Positions 21,120 to 31,109 of a stretch of DNA of 64,000 nt are shown here, piece by piece (position 1 is the stretch's first letter; the number at the start of each line of letters is the position of its first letter). The position numbers were made by a program, and so were the translations under genes. The stretch comes from Dugong dugon (taxonomy: Eukaryota > Chordata > Mammalia > Sirenia > Dugongidae): positions 32,692,001 through 32,756,000 of the forward strand of contig CM057465.1 in NCBI GenBank assembly GCA_030035585.1, in the 5' to 3' direction. Below the pieces are notes generated by a model. That model had not been told where the DNA came from. It ran no database searches and saw only the letters and a program-made list of their open reading frames with translations.

Positions 21120-22210
21120 GTCACCATCTTGTACAAGTGATCAAAGTGACTGTCATCAACACCAGAAGAAACTAATAAAATCAGGTCATACACTGTGAAG
21201 GACACAACACCACTTTCGTGGATTACTTGCCAAAAATGCGTAATCTGAACCTAATCATGAGAAAACATGAGACAACCCAAACTGAGGAACATTCTACCAA
21301 ACAACTGACCTATATTCTTCAAAAGCACCGAAGTCATGAAAGATAAAGCTGAGAAACTGTTTCAAATGAAAAGAAATCAAAGACATGACAACTAAATGCA
21401 ACCTGTGATCCTGGATTGGACCATGGATCAGAGAAAAATAAATTGCTATAATGAATAGTTTCAGGAGAATTTTCAGAATTTGAATATGTTCTATATATTA
21501 GATAATAGCATTGTATCAGTATTAAATTTTCTGAATCTGATGATTGTGGCAGTGAGGATAGCAAGCCTTTTTCTCACGCATTTTGGATATATTATCAGGA
21601 AGGACCAGTCCCTGGAGAAGGATATCATGCTTGAAAAGGTAGAAGGTAAGCAAAAAAGAGGAAGACCCTCAATGAGATAGACTGACACAGTGACTGCAAC
21701 ATTGGGCTCAGGCATAACAACAATTGTGAGGATGGAACAGGACTGGGCAGTGCTTCATTTTGCTGTACGTAGACCGCTATGAATCTGAACTGACTTGATG
21801 GCACCTAACAACTACAACAACTATGGGTCTATAAAGGTTAAAGGGTATGATGCCTATTTAGGAGTAAAGCAATACAACGTCTGAAAGTAACTGTCAAATG
21901 GTTTACCAGGAAAAAAAAATCTATCTATTTATCTAAAATATCTAGAGCAATCTTAAGTACGTAGTATTCTATTAATGGACTATTTCCTGATTAACTGATT
22001 GATACCAAAGTAGTAAAATGTTCTCTTCTATAATCCTGTTTATGTTGATAACTTTTGTTTAATCCTTTACAAATAGCACTAAAGAAAACTATAAGTTTCC
22101 TATGCCCTGGGAAAAGGGAATTGGCCTGGTAAGTGATGTATCTAAAACAGATAGATAATAAAAGTAAATGAAGCAAAATGTTAACAATAGGTAAATAAAA
22201 AGGGGTTTAG
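21120..22210 (+). mobile_element. Ancient interspersed repeat, family not named
   Basis: GTCATGAAAGATAAAGCTGA, AACCTGTGATCCTGGATTGG, AGATAATAGCATTGTATCAG and, after the RTE, CTGTCAAATGGTTTACCAGG and GCAAAATGTTAACAATAGGT follow the order of a well-known old mammalian repeat that I cannot name with certainty (LINE 3' UTR-like or MER-type). The RTE at 21550 splits it. Confidence 0.55.
21550..21820 (+). mobile_element. RTE/BovB LINE, 3' end, nested
   Basis: TCCCTGGAGAAGGATATCAT, AAAAAAGAGGAAGACCCTCA, GACTGGGCAGTGCTTCATTT and GGCACCTAACAACTACAACA follow the RTE 3' order. It is 5'-truncated, with the same 3' terminus as at 2190-2714. It lies inside the ancient repeat 21120-22210 and is therefore younger. 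Confidence 0.87.
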
Positions 22211-22338
22211 AAAGCTAGTTCTGTTTGGGGTGATACAGAGAAAGGGGCTGTTTATCCTTGGTCCTTTGTTCTCCTCCTGAAGATTAGAGAAATTTCTTTT
22301 GCTTATTTTTTATTTCCCTCTGGCAAACTTGAAAGGGT

Positions 22339-22386
22339 ACCAAAAACCAAACCCATTGCCATCGAGTCAATTCCGACTCATAGAGC
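22339..22386 (-). mobile_element. AfroSINE tail-only fragment
   Basis: ACCAAAAACCAAACCCATTG, then CCATCGAGTCAATTCCGACT, is the last ~48 bp of an AfroSINE in antisense. The rest is absent. Confidence 0.8.
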
Positions 22387-23577
22387 ATGAATGCTCAAAT
22401 CATAGGACTAAACCAGCTCTTGTCAGTTCCTTGGGCACTCTTCCTTCTGCTACTGAGTTCTCTCTCCTTCAGCTAAACTCACTTCAAAAGAAATTCTGTA
22501 TTATTTACTTCTTTTTTTAATTATCTTGAAATTTAGGAGAAAGCTCACATTTTGGTCTCTTAGATTACTTTCCATAAACTTTTTAATTCAGCCAATGTAA
22601 GTTCAGTCAGACAAGCTAATCTTTTTAAGTTATGAAAGGGTTCAGCATTAATGTCTTTGTTTGGGGGCATTCAGACATGAAAAAATATTTAGTACGATGT
22701 AGTACTGCAACTCTAACAAGGAATAACAGCTTGAACTCCCTGAGGACTCAATTAACTGTACTATCTGTTAAAACTAAAAACAGACATCACAGAACTAAAG
22801 GTAACACTCTTATCTCCTATGGAAAAAAAGAGTAGACGCTCAATCTTTAGACTTACGTTGAGATATAACTTATAGTTCATGATCTGGAAGTGACTCATGT
22901 GGCCACTTGGACAAGTTACTTAACCTTTGTGCTAACCCTCTCAGTGTCAGTAACCAGCTCAGACAAGAAAAGAATAGCCATATTGATCCCTAGGAAAAGA
23001 CAGATAGGAGTTTAGACAATGAATGAGAAGTTTGCCCTGTATTCAGTCCTCAGCCAATGGCTTTGAATCTTACTTCCTAAATCACTTTTGGAATAACCGG
23101 AAAAGGTAACAGAGGAGAGAGACATACAAAAAGGATAGAGACGAGAGAACACGGATGCAAAATTTTAATCACCCCAAATGGCAAGTTCATGTGCCAAGGC
23201 ATGAACTTTAATTCTATACAAAGGCCTGAGTTCTGACAGTGAATATCTGCCAATGATTACTTGGTCGGTAATGCACACCAAATCCGCATTCTAATGATTC
23301 ATTTTGAAAAGCTCCGAAACAAGCACCAACTCAGGGCTCTTCCATCCTGATTCTCTTGGATGGAGAAAAGGAAATGCTTTAGAGCTTCTAACCATTGGGT
23401 AGAGCTTGGGGCGAGGTCATGTTTGGAAGCAAGAGATGAACCAATAGCAAAGATTAATGGGGATTTGAGACAGCAAGTTTAAACAATGTGCTCATGAATC
23501 TGGAGTCATTATAAACCAAGCAAAATGAGGAAAAGATGTGGCTGTCTTTTACTCTTTTGTTTTTGGCAGAGCTTTGA
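22387..23577. other. Unassigned sequence with a possible MIR core
   Basis: ACTTGGACAAGTTACTTAAC at about 22898-22925 resembles the MIR core on the plus strand. The rest is not recognised. Confidence 0.45.
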
Positions 23578-23680
23578 ACTGATTTGTTCCAGTTGGAGCC
23601 CCTGCTGAGTATTTGCATTTCTAACAAGTTCCCAGGCAATGCTAATGCTGCTGATTAGGGACCAATTCTGAGAACCACTA
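23578..23680. mobile_element. hAT-Charlie-type DNA transposon fragment (3' half)
   Basis: TTGCATTTCTAACAAGTTCC, CAGGCAATGCTAATGCTGCT and the terminal GAGAACCACT match the end of a MER5/MER20-group hAT element. The terminus complements the CAGTGGTTCTC terminal inverted repeat. The exact family is not assigned. Confidence 0.65.
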
Positions 23681-23855
23681 AACCAAAAAACAAACAAACA
23701 AACTCCTTGCCTTGGAGTCAATTCCGACTCATAGTGACCCTATAGGACAGAGTGGAACTGCCCCATAGGGTTTCCAAAGAGTGGCTGGTGGATTTGAACT
23801 GCAGACCATTTGGTTAGCAACCATAGCTCTCAACCACTGTGCCACCAGGGCCCCC
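23681..23855 (-). mobile_element. AfroSINE, short form
   Basis: Antisense: CAAA-repeat tail, CTTGGAGTCAATTCCGACTC, GTGGAACTGCCCCATAGGG, CCACTGTGCCACCAGGG. It abuts the next AfroSINE with no spacer. Confidence 0.9.
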
Positions 23856-24036
23856 AAACCAAACCCACTCCATCAAGTAGATTCCGACTCATAGTGACCC
23901 CATAGGGTTTCCAAGGCTGTGAATCTCTATAGAAGCAGGCTGCCACATCTTTCTCCCACGGAGCCACTGGTGGTTTCAAACCACTGACCTTTCAGTAAGC
24001 AGTCGATCACTTTAACCGCATGCCACCAGGGCTCCT
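23856..24036 (-). mobile_element. AfroSINE, tandem with the previous copy
   Basis: Antisense: AAACCAAACCCACTCCATCA, CATAGTGACCCCATAGGG, GCTGTGAATCTCTATAGAAG, CCACATCTTTCTCCCACGG and the head CCACCAGGGCTCC. It carries the AAAGATTACAGCC-type body that the left copy lacks, so the pair is not a simple tandem duplication. Confidence 0.9.
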
Positions 24037-24045
24037 TACTAGTAG

Positions 24046-24170
24046 AGCAGTGGTTCTCAAAATTTATTATACATAAGAATCACCTGAGTATCCTGTTAAA
24101 CTGTAGATTATGATTCCGTATACCTGGGATGGAAATGCAAATTCTCAGCAGGGATTCGAACCAGAACAAA
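24046..24170. mobile_element. hAT-Charlie-type fragment (5' half)
   Basis: Begins GCAGTGGTTCTCAAAATTTA (terminal inverted repeat), then GAATCACCTGAGTATCCTGT and GAAATGCAAATTCTCAGCAG, the MER5/MER20-group order. The exact family is not assigned. Confidence 0.65.
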
Positions 24171-24209
24171 CTGATTCAAAACCTTGTTGTAAAAACAGCA
24201 CGGGGGTGG

Positions 24210-24815
24210 TGTCTGACCTCCTCTAACTTGACAAGGGGAAAGGAGAATCAAGATCAACAGCCCAAAGCTGATTAACATGAGGCAGAGGTCAAACATACCT
24301 CCTCTCTCCGCCATCTTTACAAGCTCTGACACCAACCATCCCTCCCACAGAACTCTCTACTTCCCTGCTGGGTTTGATAATTCATTGCAATGGCCACACA
24401 GAACTCACAGACCATACTTAACGATTATGAGGTTTATTAGGGAAGTAACAGGTTACAATTCAGGCTCAGGAACACTCATGGATACAGTTCTTCCATCAGG
24501 ATAGCCTCTTCCCAGCCGTGCTTGCAGGCACACCTTTCTCTGGCCCTCAGTCCCTGTCCAAAGGCGCTCAACTTTCTTATTCCATGGGCCGGAAAGCCCA
24601 CTGCACTGTCTTCTGTGGGTCTCTCCTTCCTTGGTGGTGGTGGGCTCTTCTCTTCTTTCCTACCTCTGACACAGCTCACCTCAAGCCCAGCGGGATGGCA
24701 AAACTGACCAATCCCTTTGGTGGGCCACAATTACAATATCTGCACCATCCCGCCCAATCAATTGGGTGGGAATTACAAGACCATGGCAAGAAAAACCCAC
24801 AAACACAATCCATTA
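24210..24815 (-). mobile_element. Probable solo LTR of an endogenous retrovirus
   Basis: Read on the minus strand, the block starts TGTAATGGATTGTG and ends GTCAGACA (TG...CA). It carries a polyadenylation signal (CCTAATAAACC at about 24430-24440) followed by GT-rich sequence (TGGTCTGTGAGTTCTGTGTG) and a YY1-like AAGATGGCGG in the presumed U5. A 5'-deleted second copy lies at 42543-42890, so this is a dispersed family. The short frame at 24108-24335 is not evidence for a gene. Family unnamed, and no clear TSD. Confidence 0.6.
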
Positions 24816-25361
24816 CACCGCATCTGGTTTTTGGCTGACTTGTAGAACAGCTACTTCTTCTTGCCTGACTGCCTATACCAGGCTAATGATGGTTTAAAGC
24901 TTAGGTCCCAGTCTCAATACTTTCTCTAATTGGAAAAAAGGAAGAAAATCAGGGAGGCTTAGAGCTTAAGAAGGACTGTGAATTGCAGTGGTTTCTAAAA
25001 ACCATATAACTCTACCCTTTTACTGAACAGTATCTTAACAGTGCCTTATATTTGGCATCGTCATTTTAAAAAGATATCCTCTCATGGGAATTTCAGCAAA
25101 GCAGTGCCAATCTTCCCCATAATCCCGGACAGAGAAAATAAGGTGGCGAAAGACAAGGGCCTCCAGCAATGATAAGCAACCCTAATTTTTATGAGACAAG
25201 TGATTCAGCCTGAATGCTAGAGTTCAGATAAAAGCTAAGTAAGCTGCTCCATGTTGCTACTTCTCAATTACACCTGGAAATTAACATTAGTAGTTGAAAA
25301 GCTACGGAAAGTTTCTTATTGACTGTCATCTAATCATCAAAGTAGGCATTTACAGTTGCCT
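24816..25361. other. Unassigned sequence
   Basis: No family or gene recognised. Confidence 0.5.
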
Positions 25362-25482
25362 GTAACTCTGCTTCTGTAAAGATTACAGCCTTGGAAACCC
25401 TATGGGGCAGTTCTACTCTGTCCTGTATGGTCTCTGTGAATTGGAACCTACTTGATGGCAACGGGTTAGGTTTTTGGTTTTA
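25362..25482 (+). mobile_element. AfroSINE, 5'-truncated
   Basis: Starts inside the body (CTCTGCTTCTGTAAAGATTA), continues with GGAAACCCTATGGGGCAGTT, and ends with GATGGCAACGGGTTAGG and a TTTTTGGTTTT tail. The tRNA-like head is missing. Confidence 0.88.
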
Positions 25483-26031
25483 TAACCCCCCACTACGGGA
25501 CTCACTGAATCTAATACCATTTAGAATGAAGGAAAAAAATTAATCTGTAAGAATTTTTAACTTTGGATACAGGAAAAATAGGGTAGTTTTCTATCGATTT
25601 GTAGGATTTAATGTCTTCCATATGTATTCAGCAACAATCATGAAAAGCCCTATGTATTGGATGCTTGGTGCCTAGTGGAACTTCTGTCAAATCTCGAGGT
25701 TAACAGTATGAAAATAATTTTTTACTTCAATAGCTGACATGCTAAGACCAAGTCCCAAGGAGTGGGAGGGGCACAGAGGTAGCTCAGTTTTCCAAGTTCA
25801 AGCCACCTGAGAGATGAAAGGGTGATCCTATTTGGGGAGGGGTTCATTGAGTAGTCACCAGAAGAGGCAAGACACCAACCCAATCCCTACTTCATGTCTA
25901 GGACTGGGGAAGACAGAAACAGAATAGGAAGCAGACACAAGCCAGGTCATCTGAGGGTATTTGAAAGGATTCTCATCGGGCATCAAGCCCTAAATCATGA
26001 GAAAGGAACTCCAAGCGCCCAGACGACTCAG
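25483..26031. other. Unassigned sequence
   Basis: No family or gene recognised. Confidence 0.5.
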
Positions 26032-26397
26032 TCAGAAGGTTAAAAACCACCCTATTATGGAAAACAGTATGGTGCTTCTTTAGAAAGCTAGAAACAGAAA
26101 TACCGTGTGATTCAGCAATAAACACTAACATAACAATAACACCCAAGAGAAACATGCTCCTTAGAACAATCAATTATACAAGATCAAAAGGGCAACATTT
26201 GCTCAAAAGCAAAGACGAGAAGGCGAGAAGGGTTAGAAAATATGGATGGGGAACTCAGGGCAGAAATGGGGAGAGTGCTGACACATTGAGAGGAATGCGA
26301 CCAATGTCATGGAATGCTTTATGTACAAACTATGGAATGAGAAACTAATTTATTCTATAAACTTTCACCTAAAGCACAATTTATTTAAAAAAAAAAG
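26032..26397 (+). mobile_element. L1 3' end with internal deletion
   Basis: The first ~110 bases (ATTATGGAAAACAGTATGGT, AGAAACAGAAATACCGTGTG) are ORF2 C-terminal region. From about 26230 the sequence is 3' UTR (GGGAGAGTGCTGACACATTG, CGACCAATGTCATGGAATGC, AACTTTCACCTAAAGCACAA) and ends in A10. Several hundred bases between the two parts are missing. The terminus matches that of the L1 at 8841-9752. Confidence 0.8.
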
Positions 26398-26926
26398 CCA
26401 CTCTATTTTGCCAGTCACATTCTTGCATAACACTTATTGTGCGTGTTCAGGCACCTAGCTTCACCAGGTCCTGGCAGAGATGCCGAGAAATGTGTGGGTA
26501 CCTGAGGGTACAATCTGTATACTATTAGGATTAGCCATAGCTGATCAGCTACCATTCCAGCAGGACTCCCCTGAGACGGGTAGAAAAAACTGGCTGAGGC
26601 TCAATAAGGGTTATGGCTCCAGCCAAAAATGCTGGGATGAGAGATGGACTGGAATACCAGTGGGAACAGGAATCCTCAGAGAGGAACGAGACAGAGAGCT
26701 GAACATACAAACCTCTCAAGCATGGCAGCCTGGCAGCATGGTAGGGCATTTGGCAGGCATGGGTCAGGGGCAAACTGAAGGAAGGAGTAAGGGTGGGGCA
26801 GACATGAAGATGCAAGCAAGGAGCTCTCCAAGTTTTCTAAATCTAGAACAGTGAGAGCCTGCTGGTGTCAGGGGCTGCTTATGACCACAATCCAGATTGG
26901 TTGTGAAACTGGTTTGGGCTGAGCTG
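26398..26926. other. Unassigned sequence
   Basis: A 124-codon open frame at 26480-26854 has no recognisable domain, and I regard it as chance. Confidence 0.5.
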
Positions 26927-26931
26927 GTTAG

Positions 26932-27373
26932 CATATTAGTTTTCTAGAGCTGCCATAACAAATCACTACACACCAGGTGGCTTAAAACAACAAAAATTTA
27001 TTTTCTGGAACTATTTCTCACAGTTCTGGAAGCTAGAAGTTGAAATTCAGGGGGTCAGCAGGGCCATGGTCTTTCCAAAGGCTCTAAGGGAGCCTTTCCA
27101 GCCTCTGGTAGTCCCAAGGATTCTTTGGTTTGTGGCAGCATGACTCCAATCTACCTCCCATCTCTGCATGGTCATCTTCCCTCTGTGCCTCTCTGGCTCT
27201 ATATCCCTGTCTTCTTATAAGGACATCAGTTAGATTAGATTAGAACCAATCCCATTCCAGTATGACTTCAACTAATTACATCTACAGAGACCCTACTTCC
27301 AAATTAGGTCACATTCACAGGTACCAGAGGTTAGGACTTTATCTTTTTGGAGGACACAATTCAACTCATAAGA
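26932..27373 (-). mobile_element. MLT1 (ERVL-MaLR) solo LTR
   Basis: Clear antisense MLT1: TTTCTAGAGCTGCCATAACA, GGTGGCTTAAAACAACAAAA, CTCACAGTTCTGGAAGCTAG, CTTCTTATAAGGACATCAG, AAATTAGGTCACATTCACAG and GACACAATTCAACTCATAA. GTTAG at 26927-26931 and 27374-27378 is an exact 5-bp TSD. A complete solo LTR of about 440 bp. Confidence 0.9.
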
Positions 27374-27489
27374 GTTAGTAGAGGGCAGTGAATTTACCTG
27401 GAAATACAAAGAAAATGGAGCAAATGCCCTTTTTTAGTTTAAATTCAGTGATTATAAGATTCAAAGGCAGATTTGTAAAACCTATCATA

Positions 27490-27640
27490 ATTATCACAAC
27501 CCGCATGCTAGACACTCTGCTAAGTACTTTATACATATGACTTTATTTGACAATAAAACTATTCTATGGTTAGATAGTAAGACATTTTACAGAGGTAGCA
27601 GTGAAGCTCACCAAGGTTAAGTAATTCTCCTTCCCACGAC
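27490..27640 (-). mobile_element. MIR fragment, antisense
   Basis: CACTCTGCTAAGTACTTTAT, ATTTTACAGAGGTAGCAGTG and CACCAAGGTTAAGTAATTCT follow the antisense MIR order. Confidence 0.65.
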
Positions 27641-27769
27641 CCCCTAAAAATTGCCACAGGGCTTGGATATGACCCTTGATCCCTCTGTCTCTAAAGTTTG
27701 CCCAATTCCACGACACTGGTTTGCCTCATGGAGATCTGGCCTCCAGGTTTAATCCTTACAGTTTTAACC

Positions 27770-27895
27770 TTTCTACTCTCTGGCTGTGTATGTCAGAAAA
27801 GTCATTAAACCTCTTGAGGGTCAATTTCTTCATTTATACCACAAAGGGATAGAACTCCATGATCTCCAAAGTCTCCTCTGAAACTCAGTGAACTA
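27770..27895 (+). mobile_element. MIR fragment
   Basis: CTCTCTGGCTGTGTATGTCA, AAAGTCATTAAACCTCTTGA and CAATTTCTTCATTTATACCA follow the sense MIR core. Confidence 0.65.
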
Positions 27896-28489
27896 GTTCA
27901 GGGCTGTCTCCACAAGAGGAAGTTAGAAACAGCCAGTACTTCAAACTTGGGATGGGAAGGAGCACTGAAGGACTGAAGGGATGTGGGTTATTAAAAATCA
28001 CCCCAGGACAATATGGAGCTTGACATATTCAATGATTAAATGGATGAGAGAAGTTTGCATGGCCAGCAAAAACCCTAACCTGCTCTGCAGTAAAATGTCC
28101 ACCCAAGAGGGGAAGCAAAATCACATGATTTATGAATTGCCAGAAATGGCATTCCTGTCATGTTTTTATAGAGTGCCCCAGTGTTATAATTAAAGAACTC
28201 AGTGGGGAACCTCTGTTCACTGCTAACTAAATGAATTCTGATATGCTTGGATCAGGAAAATTGTGGCTGTATGATATTTCTGATTTTTAGTGTTCTCACT
28301 CTTCCCTCTTGACGTATCAGATCATCTATGACTTCCCTCAGCTTAGCTTTGATTATCTAATTTGAGCCTAATTCCTTAGCTCTTTATGAATAACCAACCA
28401 ACTGCTCTGGGTATGATTCTCCTAGCTTAGGAAATTAACTTTCAGATGCATATCTCTCTTTGTGCCCCTTGAAAACTGAACGAGATGGG
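27896..28489. other. Unassigned sequence
   Basis: No family or gene recognised. Confidence 0.5.
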
Positions 28490-28553
28490 AAAAAAAAAAA
28501 AAAACCATAGCTGTTGAGCCGATTCCGACTCATAGCAACCCTATAGGACAGAG
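28490..28553 (-). mobile_element. AfroSINE tail-only fragment
   Basis: A15 followed by CCATAGCTGTTGAGCCGATT, CCGACTCATAGCAACC and CTATAGGACAGAG. Only the last ~60 bp of the SINE are present, broken at the same GACAGAG block as the 10226 and 57870 copies. Confidence 0.82.
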
Positions 28554-28689
28554 GGTTTACAATTCACCTTGAGAGGTTTGAGACCAACCCAAGAAAATTA
28601 CCTGATTATAGGGGTTACAATAAGCCACACCAACAGTGGAACATTTTTAAATTTTCTTTTCTAACTTCTGAGTAATTTGCCCAGGATGA

Positions 28690-28905
28690 TTTAGCTGTAT
28701 TGGAAAGAGATCACTGGGTTTAGAATCAAAAAGTTCTAAGGCCAAGTCTCAGCTCTGCAATTTCTAAGATTTAACTGTGAGCAATCTACAGAACCACAAT
28801 GAACCTTAATTTCGTCTTTTGGCAAGGGACACCATTAACAGCATCTTGCAGAACTGTTGTAAAGAGTCAGTGAGTTTACTTGAGTTAGACCCTAGCATAA
28901 TCTTA
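28690..28905 (+). mobile_element. MIR SINE
   Basis: ACTGGGTTTAGAATCAAAAA, TCTCAGCTCTGCAATTTCTA, TTAACTGTGAGCAATCTACA and GAACTGTTGTAAAGAGTCAG trace a long MIR copy, strongly diverged. Confidence 0.65.
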
Positions 28906-28921
28906 GCATGACCCTCCTAAT

Positions 28922-29120
28922 AAAAGTAATAGCCACCATTTATGAAATATCCACGATATATCAGACTCTGAACTATGAACTTCACCCACATTAATTCTAG
29001 AGGTCACAACAATCCTACAGGGTAAGGTCTGTATTATTAACTGTGTCCTATTGAAGAGAAGACTGAGGCACAGAGGCTAAGTAATTGGCCCCATAGCCTC
29101 CTTCCAGGTAAACAAATGCC
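28922..29120 (-). mobile_element. MIR SINE, antisense
   Basis: ACCATTTATGAAATATCCAC, GAACTTCACCCACATTAATT, GGTCACAACAATCCTACAGG, GAGAAGACTGAGGCACAGAG and GCTAAGTAATTGGCCC give nearly the full antisense MIR. Confidence 0.8.
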
Positions 29121-29749
29121 CTGGGATGGTTTCTGGATCTTGTTATTTTCTCACTCATCAGAATAGATGTGGGTCACAAAGATACAGTTTGAAATCTCTA
29201 CTCTTTTGGAAAAATAGCATGAACCCAATTCAGAACATAAGGCCTCATCATTGAACAATGAGGTATACTTCAGGGAAGGAAGGAGTAACACTCCCCCTCA
29301 TATGCTCTGTAATGTGACCCTTCCATCCAAGGGCTTATTTGGCAGATAGCTTGATAGAGAGGCAGTTAAAGGGGCAGGAAGAGGCAAAACCATGAACACG
29401 TTACCACAGGGATTCAGCTGGAACCCTGTGGTTGCCCACATCTCCCAGGAGCCATGTTTTTTACAGCCAAGTCTTGTCATAAGGCAGGTAGATTTTACTC
29501 AGTTATGTAGGAAACCTACTAACTACAACCCACAAGAAAATCTCTGAAGACAGCTTAGTCGTCAGGAAGGAAAAACATTTTACTCACTGATATCTGAAAC
29601 AGAATGCTATTATACTTTCCTGAACTGAAAGAGGTCTTAAGTAGGCAAGCTCACAGATTGCTAGAGTTGTCAGGCTTCCAGCACCATTTGGAATGTCAGT
29701 TTCCACACTAAAGCAGCCTCGCACCTAAGCTCCTTTTGGAAACTTGAGG
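29121..29749. other. Unassigned sequence
   Basis: No family or gene recognised. Confidence 0.5.
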
Positions 29750-31100
29750 CCTATGAACTCCACTCTGCCTCACATTCCTGTCACCTTCAATCAATGTCCC
29801 AAAGATAAGCCCCTCCTGTCAGTTATCCTGTCCTTAACCCTTAATACCAAACTAATACTTGGATCAAAGGAAGTCTTTCTGCTGTCTCCTCCAGAACCCC
29901 ACTCATCACCAAAGTCCAGTACACTTTCAACCTCCAGAAGGGAATCTTCCACCACTACTTTGCTGAGCTGAAACCTGGACCTCTCCTTGAGTACTCTTCT
30001 CTTATTCAGGCCTCTCTAGGGGCAGCTTTGGTCACCCAAGCCTCACTTGACATAAGGCTCGGAGGTAAACCAGCATCCTCCTAGCCCTCCAATGCCCTTT
30101 CCAACACCTCTTCTCTTAATTAATTAATTAGTGCTCTGCAGGCTTATACCTTGTAGTATATGATCCTAAACACTTCTTTCTCATTGTCATCAACCAACTC
30201 CCTAACATTTATTCCTAAACGTTAAATGGCATCTGATTCACATTCTCCTCTGTACCCTTGGTCTTATCATCATCCTGGGTGATTTCAGAGTCCATGTGCA
30301 TGCCCCATATAATGACTTACCCCATAGTTCCTTGGCTTCCTCACTCCAATAACCTTCAATTATACTCTAATTCTGTCACCTGTATGTATAACCACACCCA
30401 GAAACTTGTCATTCCTCAGAATTAATTCACTGATGAAAACTTAGTCTACAATATCCCACAGTCTGACCACACAACCTGCTTAAACTTCCTGTTCGCTCAC
30501 TCAATTCCTCTAAACTTGTTTTTCAGCTTCATAAGAAATGCTAATCTCTTGACCCACTGTCCCATGCACCCATTTTCCCCAGTTTATCAGCTCCTTCCTG
30601 TATTCACTTCCCTTCCCCTCTCAGTCATTACTAACTCCTCAATCATTCTTTCATCAGAAACTTCAATTTTCTGACTCCATTGTGCTTCCTCCAAATGAAT
30701 CCACAAAAATTTTGAACTCCAGTCATTCCTACATCTGTTTCCTCTCTATGATTCTATACACAGGCAGTGAGACGAAACAGGAGAAAGCCATACACCATGC
30801 TTCTGCAAATTCATGACCTTCACCCCTAGATATTACCTCAGTGATTTCTCTTTATCTATAGTTCTCCCTTGCTATTATTCCCCACAAATGCTGCTTCAAA
30901 TTTTTACCACACTCAGGTTACCCATCCCTTTACTCACAAATGTCCTCACCTCTGCCTTCATCAAGAAAACAGAGGGATCATCAGGAATTCCCTCAACTTT
31001 CAGTCTGTCTCCTCCCTCCACTCATACAACTATATCTTCATCACCATCTTTCCTTACTTACTTCCTGTACATAAATTACCAATAGCAGGAATAAGAGAAG
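29750..31100 (+). mobile_element. Probable L2-type LINE, endonuclease-side segment
   Basis: A long pyrimidine-rich stretch. Around 30265-30330 it reads ILGDFRVHVHAPYNDL in one frame, which fits the (I/L)LGDFN-h-H endonuclease motif of L2/CR1-group LINEs with Asn replaced by Arg. The CT-rich composition also suits L2. Reading frames are broken. No direct overlap with the L2 3' ends elsewhere in the window, so the assignment rests on motif and composition. Confidence 0.45.
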
Positions 31101-31109
31101 TGTCATAAT

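Noticed and set aside
24108-24335. Conserved small membrane protein shared with 42544-42744
   Set aside because: The similarity is fully explained by two copies of an LTR at the DNA level. Two copies cannot show selection.
26480-26854. 124-codon open frame with an ATG start
   Set aside because: No recognisable motif, no splice sites or codon-use signal that I can defend, and an overlapping antisense frame of similar length.
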